This document shows positions 7,310-15,970 of a stretch of DNA of 64,000 nucleotides, in pieces; position 1 is the stretch's first letter; the number at the start of each line of letters is the position of its first letter. The position numbers and the translations under genes are program-made. The stretch covers positions 1-64,000 of the forward strand of contig NZ_CKYA01000002.1 of the NCBI RefSeq assembly GCF_001113365.1, written 5' to 3'. Origin of the DNA: Streptococcus pneumoniae. GTDB lineage: Bacteria > Bacillota > Bacilli > Lactobacillales > Streptococcaceae. The notes below the pieces were generated by a model. It searched no databases. It was given only the letters and a program-made list of their open reading frames with translations, and had not been told where the DNA came from.

Positions 7310-8644
7310 ATGAAGAAAACTTTTTATAAAAAATTGGGTATTTCAATTATTGCGAGTACTTTATTGGCTAGCCAGTTATCGACAGTATCTGCTTTGACTG
7401 TTATTTCTAGTACAGGTGAAGAATATGAGGTAAGTGAGACATTACAGAAAAGTCCAGGAACTAATAATTTGTCACTTCCTGAGATTTCGCCAACTTATGG
7501 TCAATATTATACAAATCAGTCAGAAGTCATTATTGGCAAAAATGATTTAGTTAAAGTAAAAAATACTTTACAATATCCTTACTCTACATCAGCTTATGTA
7601 AAAGCAACATTCAAAATTAAAAATGCCGATTCAGTAGAAATAGGTACAGGTAGAGGAAGTGCTTCCTTTATCAAAGACAATGTTTTGATTACAGCAGCTC
7701 ATGTCGTTTATGACCGTGAATCCAAAACAGAAGCGACTGAAGTAGAGATTATGCCTGCGGCTACTCCAGATAGTAATCCATTTGGTGAAATAAAAGTCAA
7801 AGAAGTTCGTTATTTAAAAGAATTTCGAAATACTGCTCCAAATGAGCTTACTACCTATGACTTAGCAGTTTTAATTTTGGAAGAACCGATTGGTGCTCAA
7901 TTGGGGACGTTAGGACTTCCCAATAATTTAGAAAATACTAAAAATCTAGATGTAACAGTTACGGGATATTCTGCTGTTAATAAGGGTATTAAGCAGATGT
8001 ATACTGATACAAAAACGATACTTCAAGATACAAATGATTTTTTATTCTACCAAATAGATACAAAGGGTGGTGCTAGCGGTTCAGCAGTGTATGATTCTAA
8101 TAATAGGATTGTTGGAGTTCATACTAATGGGAGTGACCCTGAACAAATGAATTATGCTGTTAAGTTAAATGAGAAAGCTCTATCTTTCATCTACTCTGTT
8201 ATTAAAGGGCATTCTATTGATGGATGGAAGTTGATTAGTGATACTTGGTATTATTATAAGAATAGTAATAAACAAACGGGTTGGCAAAAGATAAATGATA
8301 CATGGTACTATCTAGATGCTTCAGGTAAGATGCTTACAGATTGGCAAAAAGTAAACGGAAAATGGTATTATTTTGGCTCCTCTGGTTCTATGGCAACAAG
8401 TTGGAAATATGTAGGAGGAAGATGGTATTATTTCGATAAGACCAATGGTGATATGAAGACTGGTTGGTATAAAGATGGCTCAACATGGTACTATCTAGAT
8501 CCTACTAATGGAGACATGAAAAAAGGTTGGATAAAAGTAGGAGGAAACTGGTATTATCTCAATTCCTCTGGAGCAATGGTTACAGGTAGCCAAACTATCG
8601 ATGGTAAAGTGTATAATTTCGCCTCATCTGGTGAGTGGATTTAA
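7310..8644 (+). CDS. cbpG: Choline-binding serine protease (CbpG-like)
   Basis: 444-aa secreted protein. The signal peptide (1-28) is followed by a trypsin-like/V8-type protease domain (about 85-300). All three catalytic residues are visible: His131 in ITAAHVVYD, Asp184 in YDLAVLIL and Ser256 in GGASGSAV. From about residue 304 there are six to seven ~20-residue choline-binding repeats (GWxxxxxxWYYLxxxGxM), which dock the protein onto phosphocholine of teichoic acids. CbpG is described as an adhesin/protease of pneumococcus. This copy has a full-length protease and an intact repeat region. Its 3' repeats share near-identical DNA blocks with the next gene. The cbpF-like gene starts 17 bp downstream with its own GGAGG. 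Confidence 0.9.
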   Translation: MKKTFYKKLGISIIASTLLASQLSTVSALTVISSTGEEYEVSETLQKSPGTNNLSLPEISPTYGQYYTNQSEVIIGKNDLVKVKNTLQYPYSTSAYVKATFKIKNADSVEIGTGRGSASFIKDNVLITAAHVVYDRESKTEATEVEIMPAATPDSNPFGEIKVKEVRYLKEFRNTAPNELTTYDLAVLILEEPIGAQLGTLGLPNNLENTKNLDVTVTGYSAVNKGIKQMYTDTKTILQDTNDFLFYQIDTKGGASGSAVYDSNNRIVGVHTNGSDPEQMNYAVKLNEKALSFIYSVIKGHSIDGWKLISDTWYYYKNSNKQTGWQKINDTWYYLDASGKMLTDWQKVNGKWYYFGSSGSMATSWKYVGGRWYYFDKTNGDMKTGWYKDGSTWYYLDPTNGDMKKGWIKVGGNWYYLNSSGAMVTGSQTIDGKVYNFASSGEWI

Positions 8645-8661
8645 TATTGGAGGATATATAG

Positions 8662-9681
8662 ATGAAAATTTTGAAAAAAACTATGCAAGTTGGACTGACA
8701 GTATTTTTCTTTGGTTTGCTAGCGACAAGTACAGTATTTGCGAATACCACAGGTGGCCGATTTGTTGATAAGGATAATAGAAAATATTATGTAAAAGATG
8801 ATCATAAAGCAATCTATTGGCATAAAATAGACGGTAAAACTTACTATTTTGGTGATAAAGGAGAAATGGTAGTTGGTTGGCAATACATAGAAATCCCTGG
8901 GACAGGCTATCGTGATAATTTATTAGACAACCAACCAGTTAATGAAATTGCCCTTCAGGAGAAGTGGTACTATTTTGGACAAGATGGTGCTTTGCTAGAA
9001 CAAACAGATAAACAAGTACTAGAGGCAAAAACGTCTGAAAACACAGGAAAAGTATACGGTGAACAATATACTCCATCTGCTGAAAAGAGAACTTATTATT
9101 TTGATAATAATTATGCTGTAAAGACAGGTTGGATTTATGAAGAGGGTCATTGGTATTATTTAAATAAGCTAGGAAATTTTGGCGATGATTCGTACAATCC
9201 ACTACCAATTGGTGAAGTTGCTAAGGGTTGGACTCAAGATTTTCATGTTACTATTGACATTGATAGAAGCAAACCTGCTCCATGGTATTACCTAGACCCA
9301 GAAACTGGCATTATGCAAACAGGATGGCAATATCTAGGTAATAACTGGTACTATCTCCGTTCATCAGGTGCTATGGCAACTGGTTGGGTGAAAGATGGTT
9401 CAACTTGGTATTATCTAGATGCTCAAAATGGTGATATGAAGACAGGTTGGGCTTATGTTGGTAACAGTTGGTACTACCTTCGTTCATCAGGTGCAATGTC
9501 TACCGGTTGGGTGAAAGATGGTTCAACTTGGTACTACCTAAATGCAAGTAATGGAGATATGAAGACAGGCTGGTTCCAGGTCAATGGAAAATGGTACTAT
9601 GCTTATAGCTCAGGTGCTTTAGCTGTTAATACCACAGTAGGTGGCTACTACGTCAACTACAATGGTGAATGGATTAAGTAA
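8662..9681 (+). CDS. cbpF: Choline-binding protein (CbpF/CbpC-like)
   Basis: 339-aa secreted protein, signal peptide about 1-27 (ending VFA-NTT). Almost the whole mature protein is choline-binding repeats: degenerate N-terminal ones (WHKIDGKTYYFGDKGEM, EKWYYFGQDG) with inserts, then canonical C-terminal ones (GWxxxGNNWYYLRSSGAMATG). No separate enzymatic domain is seen. Length and N-terminal sequence fit CbpF, known from pneumococcus to modulate the LytC autolysin; CbpC/CbpJ paralogs are close alternatives. It is probably co-transcribed with the protease gene and followed by a strong terminator. Confidence 0.85.
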   Translation: MKILKKTMQVGLTVFFFGLLATSTVFANTTGGRFVDKDNRKYYVKDDHKAIYWHKIDGKTYYFGDKGEMVVGWQYIEIPGTGYRDNLLDNQPVNEIALQEKWYYFGQDGALLEQTDKQVLEAKTSENTGKVYGEQYTPSAEKRTYYFDNNYAVKTGWIYEEGHWYYLNKLGNFGDDSYNPLPIGEVAKGWTQDFHVTIDIDRSKPAPWYYLDPETGIMQTGWQYLGNNWYYLRSSGAMATGWVKDGSTWYYLDAQNGDMKTGWAYVGNSWYYLRSSGAMSTGWVKDGSTWYYLNASNGDMKTGWFQVNGKWYYAYSSGALAVNTTVGGYYVNYNGEWIK

Positions 9682-9751
9682 TGAAGGCTAATTATAAACT
9701 GTGATGGATACTTAACTTTTTATAATAGGTGGATAAAAGTCTTTAAAATAG

Positions 9752-9803
9752 AAAAAAACGCATATTATTAGGTGTTCAAAAACCTTGATAATATGCGTTT
9801 TTG
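9752..9803 (+). terminator. Terminator after the choline-binding gene pair
   Basis: AAAAACGCATATTAT and ATAATATGCGTTTTT form a long stem around a ~15-nt loop. The rest of 9682-9897 is AT-rich with no credible gene. Confidence 0.85.
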
Positions 9804-9897
9804 TAGTGGAAAGATTTCTTCTTTAGTTGATTTCCTATCACTATTATATAATGCTTTTTGATTTCAATCTAGTATAAAGAAAACCAAGGAGAAACCA

Positions 9898-9975
9898 TAC
9901 TTCCAGCATGATTGAAAAGCGCAGTCATTACTTGAAAAAAGTCGCTCGTTTATGTTATAATAGACTGTATTTAAA
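9898..9975 (+). repeat. 78-bp direct repeat, copy 2, carrying the tig promoter
   Basis: Second copy of the 7151-7228 sequence. It holds TTGAAA (9932-9937), an 18-bp spacer and TATAAT (9956-9961), which drive tig. AAGGAG follows at about 9983. Confidence 0.9.
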
Positions 9976-9998
9976 AAATTTTAAGGAGAAATGACAGA

Positions 9999-11282
9999 AT
10001 GTCTGTATCATTTGAAAACAAAGAAACAAACCGTGGTGTCTTGACTTTCACTATCTCTCAAGACCAAATCAAACCAGAATTGGATCGTGTCTTCAACTCA
10101 GTGAAGAAATCTCTTAATGTTCCAGGTTTCCGTAAAGGTCACCTTCCACGCCCTATCTTCGACAAAAAATTTGGTGAAGAGTCACTTTACCAAGACGTTA
10201 TGAACGCTCTTTTGCCAAACGCTTATGAAGCAGCCGTAAAAGAAGCTGGTCTTGAAGTGGTTGCTCAACCAAAAATTGACGTAACTTCAATGGAAAAAGG
10301 TCAAGACTGGGTTATCACTGCTGAAGTTGTTACAAAACCTGAAGTAAAATTGGGTGACTACAAAAACCTTGAAGTATCAGTTGATGTAGAAAAAGAAGTA
10401 ACTGACGCTGACGTTGAAGAGCGTATCGAACGTGAACGCAACAACTTGGCTGAATTGGTTATCAAAGAAGCTGCTGCTGAAAATGGTGACACTGTTGTCA
10501 TCGACTTCGTTGGTTCTATCGACGGTGTTGAATTTGATGGCGGAAAAGGTGAAAACTTCTCACTTGGACTTGGTTCAGGTCAATTCATCCCTGGTTTTGA
10601 AGACCAATTGGTAGGTCATTCAGCTGGCGAAACTGTTGATGTCGTTGTAACATTCCCAGAAGACTACCAAGCAGAAGACCTTGCAGGTAAAGAAGCTAAA
10701 TTCGTAACAACTATCCACGAAGTAAAAGCTAAAGAAGTTCCAGCTCTTGACGATGAACTTGCAAAAGACATCGACGAAGAAGTTGAAACACTTGCTGAAT
10801 TGAAAGAAAAATACCGCAAGGAATTGGCTGCTGCTAAAGAAGAAGCTTACAAAGATGCAGTTGAAGGTGCAGCAATCGATAAAGCTGTAGAAAACGCTGA
10901 AATCGTAGAACTTCCAGAAGAAATGATCCACGAAGAAGTTCACCGCTCAGTAAACGAATTCCTTGGAAACTTGCAACGTCAAGGTATCAACCCTGACATG
11001 TACTTCCAAATCACTGGAACTACTCAAGAAGACCTTCACAATCAATACCAAGCAGAAGCTGAGTCACGTACTAAGACTAACCTTGTTATCGAAGCAGTTG
11101 CGAAAGCTGAAGGGTTTGACGCTTCAGAAGAAGAAATCCAAAAAGAAGTTGAGCAATTGGCTGCAGACTACAACATGGAAGTTGCACAAGTACAAAGCTT
11201 GCTTTCAGCTGATATGTTGAAACATGATATCACAATCAAAAAAGCTGTTGAGTTGATTACAAGCACAGCAACAGTTAAATAA
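9999..11282 (+). CDS. tig: Trigger factor (ribosome-associated chaperone/PPIase)
   Basis: 427 aa, full length. The N-terminal ribosome-binding domain has the signature FRKGHLPR; a central FKBP-type PPIase domain follows (about 160-245, with GDTVVIDFVGSIDG) and then the helical C-terminal chaperone arms. It binds the 50S exit tunnel and shields nascent chains. Codon use is strongly biased (gaa, aaa, cgt, ggt), as expected for an abundant protein. It is monocistronic, between the promoter in the 78-bp repeat and BOX1 plus a terminator. Confidence 0.97.
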   Translation: MSVSFENKETNRGVLTFTISQDQIKPELDRVFNSVKKSLNVPGFRKGHLPRPIFDKKFGEESLYQDVMNALLPNAYEAAVKEAGLEVVAQPKIDVTSMEKGQDWVITAEVVTKPEVKLGDYKNLEVSVDVEKEVTDADVEERIERERNNLAELVIKEAAAENGDTVVIDFVGSIDGVEFDGGKGENFSLGLGSGQFIPGFEDQLVGHSAGETVDVVVTFPEDYQAEDLAGKEAKFVTTIHEVKAKEVPALDDELAKDIDEEVETLAELKEKYRKELAAAKEEAYKDAVEGAAIDKAVENAEIVELPEEMIHEEVHRSVNEFLGNLQRQGINPDMYFQITGTTQEDLHNQYQAEAESRTKTNLVIEAVAKAEGFDASEEEIQKEVEQLAADYNMEVAQVQSLLSADMLKHDITIKKAVELITSTATVK

Positions 11283-11286
11283 TCTT

Positions 11287-11391
11287 ATACTCTTCGAAAA
11301 TCAAATTCAAACCACGTCAGCGTCGCCTTACCGTACTCAAGTACAGCTTACGGCTATCTTCCTAGTTTGCTCTTTGATTTTCATTGAGTAT
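11287..11391. repeat. BOX element 1 (short form)
   Basis: 105 bp, beginning atactcttcgaaaat, containing CGTCAGCGTCGCCTTACCG (boxA core) and ending ttttcattgagtat (boxC end). It lacks the central boxB-like segment. It lies just after tig. Confidence 0.9.
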
Positions 11392-11399
11392 TCATAAAC

Positions 11400-11430
11400 A
11401 AAAACCCCACCTGAATTGGTGGGTTTTCTG
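11400..11430. terminator. Bidirectional terminator between tig and recD2
   Basis: AAAACCCCACC and GGTGGGTTTT pair around TGAATT, with A and T runs on both sides. It serves convergent tig (+) and recD2 (-). Confidence 0.85.
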
Positions 11431-11435
11431 ATGCA

Positions 11436-13802
11436 CTATTTTCTAAAAATCTCTTTGAGGTCTGCGTCTGTAATCCCAATCATGGCGGGGATGCTGTCCC
11501 AGTTTTCTTCTGTCAGGATGTAGGATTGTTCAGAGGCACTTGATGTGGCAGTTTCAGAGACAGCTGGTTGCTTTTCTTCAACATTCTCCAATAAATCACT
11601 GAAGCGTTCAATCAGATAGGTTTTTCGAGCAGTTCCGATATGTTGAGTAGCATAATCAAAGGCCTGTAATTCGCCTAGTAAGATAAGCTTGCTTTTGGCG
11701 CGTGTAATGGCTGTATAGATGAGATTGCGCTCCAGCATACGCCTGCTAGCACTAGTGATAGGTAGGATAACAACTGGGAACTCACTTCCCTGTGATTTAT
11801 GGATACTCATGGCATAGGCCAAGCGAATTTTGTACCATTCGTTACGTGGGTAAGAGACCTCATTGCCATCAAAATCAATGACAATCTCGTCTTGTTTCGA
11901 CTCGGTGTATTTACCCGGAATCAGGTCTGTGATGGCTCCTAAATCTCCATTAAAGACATTGATTTCAGCATCGTTGACCAAGTGAATGACCTTGTCGCCC
12001 TTACGATAGTGGCATTGGGGAGCTTCAAAACTGAGTTGATCTTTTTGTGGTGGGTTTAGCAGGTCTTGCATGAGCTGATTGATAGCATCAATCCCTGCTG
12101 TCCCTCGGTACATGGGTGCCAGAACTTGGATATCACGGGCAGGGATACCACTTCTGAGAGCAGCGCCTAAGATTTTCTCAATCGTGGCAGGAATATGGCC
12201 GCTAGCAATTTCAAAGTAGGAACGGTCTGCTTTTTTCTGAGTGAAATCAGCTGGCAGGATGCCCTGTCGAATCTGACTAGCCAGGGTAACGATGGTTGAT
12301 TCTTCGCTTTGCCGATAAATTTTTTCCAAGCGAGTTTGAGGAACCAAGGGAATATGAAGCAGATCAGCTAGAACTTGTCCAGGACTGACAGACGGGAGCT
12401 GATCGCTGTCTCCCACGATGAGGATCTTGCTGTTAGAAGAGATGTTGGAGAAGAGTTGGTTGGCCAGCCAAGTATCCACCATAGAAAATTCATCTACGAT
12501 GATAAAGTCGGCATCCAGATAATCTTCCAGATGACTGGTATCATCGTCACCTGTCATTCCCAAGTGGCGGTGTATGGTCGCGCTAGGCAAACCTGTCAAT
12601 TCATTCATGCGCCGAGCGGCTCGTCCAGTTGGAGCAGCAAGAAGAATGGGCAGATTGCTTTTTTTCCTGAGGTCAAGTCCTTCTAAAAGGGCGTAAACAG
12701 CGATAATCCCATTGATAACAGTTGTCTTACCAGTACCAGGCCCACCTGTCAGGATAAAGACCTTATTCTGGATAGCATCACAAATAGCTTGTTTTTGAAT
12801 GCTATCGTACTCAATCCCCAGATCTTCCTCGACAGTAGCGATATGTTTTTGAATGGTTTCTAAATCATGACTCTTCTGTTTTCCTTTTTCAAGGATACGA
12901 ACCAAGTGACTGCGGATGCCTTCCTCAGCGAAAAAGAGACTATTATCAAAGATTTTGGTATCAATCTGCTGAACCTTGTCTTCTTCGATCAGGTAGGAGA
13001 GTTCTTGAGCCACTTGGCTGGGATCCAGTTCCACGGGGCGAGAAGATTCAAGGAGAGTAAGGGTTTGCTCAAGCAAATCTCGTGCTTCAACATAGGTATC
13101 CCCTGTTTCCATACAGGCCTGAAAAAGACTGTGAACTAGACCGGCGCGGAAGCGTTCAGGAGCTTGACTTTCGATGCCTAGTTCCTCCGCTAATTGGTCA
13201 GCAATAGTAAAGCCCAAACCCTTGATATCCTCAACCAATTGGTAGGGATAATTTTCAACCACATCAAGGGTTTCTTCCTTGTAAAAGTCTTGAATCTGGA
13301 ATGCTAGTTTGTTGGGAATGCCGTAGTTGGCAAGTTTGGCTAAAATCATCTCGGTTCCGTAGTTGAGACGGAGAGTGGAAACGAAAGCCTCGCGATTTTT
13401 GGCAGAGAGTCCTGCGATACCTTCTAGCTTTTCTGGGTGTTGCAGAATTTCGTCAATGGTATTGTCGCCATAGGTATCCACGATTTTCTGAGCTGTCTTG
13501 AGACCAATCCCCTTGAAATGGCTACTTGAAAAGTACTTGATCAATCCCTTGCTAGTTGGTTTTGCACGTTCATAACGGCTGATTTGCAGTTGTTCCCCAT
13601 ACTTGGAGTGCTGGACAATTTGTCCCCAAAAAGTATAGTCTTCTCCCTCAATCACATCAGCCATAGTGCCCGTGACAATGATTTCAAAATCATCAAAATC
13701 TTCTGCGTCCGTATCTTCAATCTCTAGGAGGAGGATACGATAAAAATTGCTGGGATTTTCAAAAATAATCCGTTCAATGGTTCCTGAAAAATAAACTTCC
13801 AT
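11436..13802 (-). CDS. recD2: ATP-dependent RecD2-like DNA helicase
   Basis: 788-aa SF1B 5'-3' helicase of the RecD2/YrrC family, acting without RecBC in Gram-positives, in DNA repair and mismatch tolerance. The N-terminal OB-like and helix-hairpin-helix region (GIGLKTAQKIVDTYG, GLGFTIADQLAEELG) precedes Walker A GGPGTGKTT, Walker B FIIVDEFSMVD, the QxxR-type motif and C-terminal YAMSIHKSQGSEF. The start is ATG 13802 (MEVYFSGTIERI) behind AAGGAATCTT; the 18-codon upstream extension lacks a ribosome-binding site and heads into BOX2. Confidence 0.94.
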   Translation of the reverse strand: MEVYFSGTIERIIFENPSNFYRILLLEIEDTDAEDFDDFEIIVTGTMADVIEGEDYTFWGQIVQHSKYGEQLQISRYERAKPTSKGLIKYFSSSHFKGIGLKTAQKIVDTYGDNTIDEILQHPEKLEGIAGLSAKNREAFVSTLRLNYGTEMILAKLANYGIPNKLAFQIQDFYKEETLDVVENYPYQLVEDIKGLGFTIADQLAEELGIESQAPERFRAGLVHSLFQACMETGDTYVEARDLLEQTLTLLESSRPVELDPSQVAQELSYLIEEDKVQQIDTKIFDNSLFFAEEGIRSHLVRILEKGKQKSHDLETIQKHIATVEEDLGIEYDSIQKQAICDAIQNKVFILTGGPGTGKTTVINGIIAVYALLEGLDLRKKSNLPILLAAPTGRAARRMNELTGLPSATIHRHLGMTGDDDTSHLEDYLDADFIIVDEFSMVDTWLANQLFSNISSNSKILIVGDSDQLPSVSPGQVLADLLHIPLVPQTRLEKIYRQSEESTIVTLASQIRQGILPADFTQKKADRSYFEIASGHIPATIEKILGAALRSGIPARDIQVLAPMYRGTAGIDAINQLMQDLLNPPQKDQLSFEAPQCHYRKGDKVIHLVNDAEINVFNGDLGAITDLIPGKYTESKQDEIVIDFDGNEVSYPRNEWYKIRLAYAMSIHKSQGSEFPVVILPITSASRRMLERNLIYTAITRAKSKLILLGELQAFDYATQHIGTARKTYLIERFSDLLENVEEKQPAVSETATSSASEQSYILTEENWDSIPAMIGITDADLKEIFRK

Positions 13803-13833
13803 AAGATTCCTTTGCATAAATAGGTGAGAGTTA

Positions 13834-13984
13834 ATACTCTTCGAAAATCTCTTCAAACCACGTCAGCTTCGCCTTGCCGTATATATGTTACTGACTTCGT
13901 CAGTTCTATCTACAACCTCAAAGCAGTGCTTTGAGCAACCTGCGGCTAGCTTCCTAGTTTGCTCTTTGATTTTCATTGAGTATA
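13834..13984. repeat. BOX element 2 (long form)
   Basis: About 150 bp. It starts atactcttcgaaaatctcttc, has a boxA core (CGTCAGCTTCGCCTTGCCG), then an extra central segment with the small palindrome CTGACTTCGTCAG and the pair CAAAGCAGTGCTTTG, and ends with boxC (tttgattttcattgagtat). It lies between lepB and recD2, both on the minus strand. Confidence 0.9.
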
Positions 13985-14040
13985 ACTTTGTTTCTATCCT
14001 AGTTAGACTGGGTAGTGAATAATCATCGTTTCACGATAGA

Positions 14041-14077
14041 AGAAGAGGCTGAGATTGCTGATTCTCGGCCTCTTAGG
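14041..14077 (-). terminator. Terminator of the rnhC-lepB operon
   Basis: Read on the minus strand, GAGGCCGAGAAT and ATCTCAGCCTC pair around a short loop and are followed by a T-rich stretch, immediately after the lepB stop. Confidence 0.75.
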
Positions 14078-14081
14078 TCTC

Positions 14082-14696
14082 TTAAAATGTTCCGATACGG
14101 GTGATTGGCCAGAAGCGGAATTTAGCTTCCCCTGTGATATCTTTTGCTTTGAAGGTACCTACGTGACGGCTGTCGCTCGAAACTAAGCGGTCGTCTCCGA
14201 GGAGAAGGTATTCTCCTTCTGGGACAGTAAAGCTAAAGTTGGTATTGTAGTTGACATCAACTGTGAAGGCTTGAGCCTTTTGAGCGATACTTCTAAAGAA
14301 AGTTCCTTTATTTCCTTCAAAGCCCTTGCCTGAGTAGGTGCTTTGGAGTTTGTCATCTTTGAAACGTTTAATATAATCAGCTAGGTAAGGTTCGTCCGTC
14401 TCTTTGTCATTGATGTAAAGTTTATCATTTTCGTAACGGATGGTATCGCCAGGCATTCCGATGACACGTTTGACAATGTCCTTATTACCGTCTTCCTCGT
14501 GAGCCACCACGATATCAAATCGGTCAATAGGGAGGTGTTTGACAACAAAGAGGATTTCGCCATCCGCTAGGGTAGGATCCATGGAATGTCCTTCTACGCG
14601 GACATTGCTCCAAAAAAAGATACGGCTTAGAGCTAATAATGACAGAATTAGGAGGAACAATCCCCACTCTTTTAAGAAATTTTTAAATGAATTCAT
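14082..14696 (-). CDS. lepB: Type I signal peptidase
   Basis: 204-aa membrane protease that removes signal peptides from Sec-exported proteins. One N-terminal membrane helix (11-29), then catalytic Ser38 in VEGHSMDPTL and general-base Lys76 in DIVKRVIGMPGD; the later boxes LLGDDRLVSSDSRHVG and GEAKFRFWP are conserved. It lies 3 bp downstream of rnhC on the same strand. It would process the cbp and LPXTG exports encoded in this window. Confidence 0.97.
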   Translation of the reverse strand: MNSFKNFLKEWGLFLLILSLLALSRIFFWSNVRVEGHSMDPTLADGEILFVVKHLPIDRFDIVVAHEEDGNKDIVKRVIGMPGDTIRYENDKLYINDKETDEPYLADYIKRFKDDKLQSTYSGKGFEGNKGTFFRSIAQKAQAFTVDVNYNTNFSFTVPEGEYLLLGDDRLVSSDSRHVGTFKAKDITGEAKFRFWPITRIGTF

Positions 14697-14699
14697 AAC

Positions 14700-15581
14700 T
14701 TACCTTTCTAAGCGTTTTTTCGCTTTTTCAGTATTTTTAAAGTGCAGTTTGGCGCAGAAATTGAGTCCCTGCATACCATAGGCTTGTAAAATCTGGCTAG
14801 CCACCTTATCAGAAGCCGTTCCAGCTCCGCTTGGAAGTTGATAGCCCAGTTCTCGTCCCAGATTTTCAAGATTTTCCAGAAAGAGATCACGCGCAATGAT
14901 AGAAGAAACTGCTACAGCCAAGTATTTACCTTCAGCCTTTTCTTCTAAGCTGATAGGATTGCTGAAACGATTGGCCTCTTGTGCCAAGTACTTGTCATAA
15001 TTTTTAGCACTGGTAAAGGCATCGATCACAATTTTCTCAGGCTGGATGCCTTTTTGAAGGAGGAGATAGATGGCCTGATTATGGAGGGCTACTTTAACCG
15101 AAACAGCATTGTAGCGGTCTCCGATGACCTCGTTGTACTTGCTTGGTGAGAGAAGGAGTGCCTGGTGTTGGATTTTTTCTTTGAGGATAGGGGAAATCTG
15201 ACGGATCTTTTGGTCGTTCAGAGTCTTAGAATCTCCCACACCGAGTTTTCGTAAGAAATCATGCTGGTCAGGTGTGACAAAGGAAGCCACAACTGCAAGC
15301 CCACCAAAGTAGGAACCATTTCCAACCTCATCTGTCCCAATCAAAGGGAAATTTTGTCCGCTGGTTTCCTCTACAACTTGATAGCCAAAGAAACTGGCGT
15401 ATTTCTCAGCTCCTTCACCCTGAAGCAAGACCTTTCCAGAAGTATAGATAGAAACCGTTGATTGAGGTAGTCGCAAAAAGTAGCGTATATAGGGATTCTT
15501 GCTGGGAGCCAGACTGGTTTGGTAGTGTTCAAGAAAAGCCTGAATCTCCTTTTCGCTTGGTGTGAGTGTTATACTTGCCAT
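14700..15581 (-). CDS. rnhC: Ribonuclease HIII
   Basis: 293-aa type 2 RNase H that cleaves the RNA strand of RNA-DNA hybrids. The N-terminal TBP-like substrate-binding domain (1-~75) distinguishes HIII from HII. The catalytic domain starts LIGTDEVGNGSYFGG (acidic DE) with further acidic residues in VIDAFTSAKNYDKYL. It is co-oriented with lepB; the divergent zapA-cvpA unit starts about 85 bp away. Confidence 0.95.
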   Translation of the reverse strand: MASITLTPSEKEIQAFLEHYQTSLAPSKNPYIRYFLRLPQSTVSIYTSGKVLLQGEGAEKYASFFGYQVVEETSGQNFPLIGTDEVGNGSYFGGLAVVASFVTPDQHDFLRKLGVGDSKTLNDQKIRQISPILKEKIQHQALLLSPSKYNEVIGDRYNAVSVKVALHNQAIYLLLQKGIQPEKIVIDAFTSAKNYDKYLAQEANRFSNPISLEEKAEGKYLAVAVSSIIARDLFLENLENLGRELGYQLPSGAGTASDKVASQILQAYGMQGLNFCAKLHFKNTEKAKKRLER

Positions 15582-15667
15582 AGTTTCTATTGTACCATAA
15601 AAGCAGGCAAATTTGTAAAAACTGACAAAATTAGCGAATTTTGGTATAATATCGTGAGGTGAATTTT

Positions 15668-15970
15668 ATGGCAAATCTAAATCGATTCAAATTTACATTC
15701 GGGAAAAAAACGTTAACCTTGACAAGCGAGCATGATAATCTCTTTATGGAGGAAATCGCTAAGGTTGCGACAGAAAAATACCAAGCAATTAAAGAACAAA
15801 TGCCAAGCGCAGATGATGAAACAATCGCTCTTTTGTTGGCAGTCAACTGTTTGTCGACTCAGCTCAGCCGTGAGATTGAATTTGACGATAAGGAGCAAGA
15901 GCTAGAAGAACTCCGCCACAAGCTCGTGACTTGTAAGCAAGAACAGAGCAAGATTGAGGATTCCTTATGA
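15668..15970 (+). CDS. zapA: Cell division protein ZapA-like
   Basis: 100-aa protein. The N-terminal MANLNRFKFTFGKKTLTLTSEHD resembles the ZapA globular domain, which promotes FtsZ bundling at the division site; the C-terminal half is charged coiled coil (EFDDKEQELEELRHKL). The start is ATG 15668 behind GAGGTG; the upstream alternative GTG 15659 would overlap that site. The stop overlaps the cvpA start (ATGA). Confidence 0.85.
   Translation: MANLNRFKFTFGKKTLTLTSEHDNLFMEEIAKVATEKYQAIKEQMPSADDETIALLLAVNCLSTQLSREIEFDDKEQELEELRHKLVTCKQEQSKIEDSL

Noticed and set aside
13803..13856. 18-residue N-terminal extension of RecD2
   Set aside because: No ribosome-binding site and it extends into BOX2; AAGGAATCTT precedes ATG 13802.
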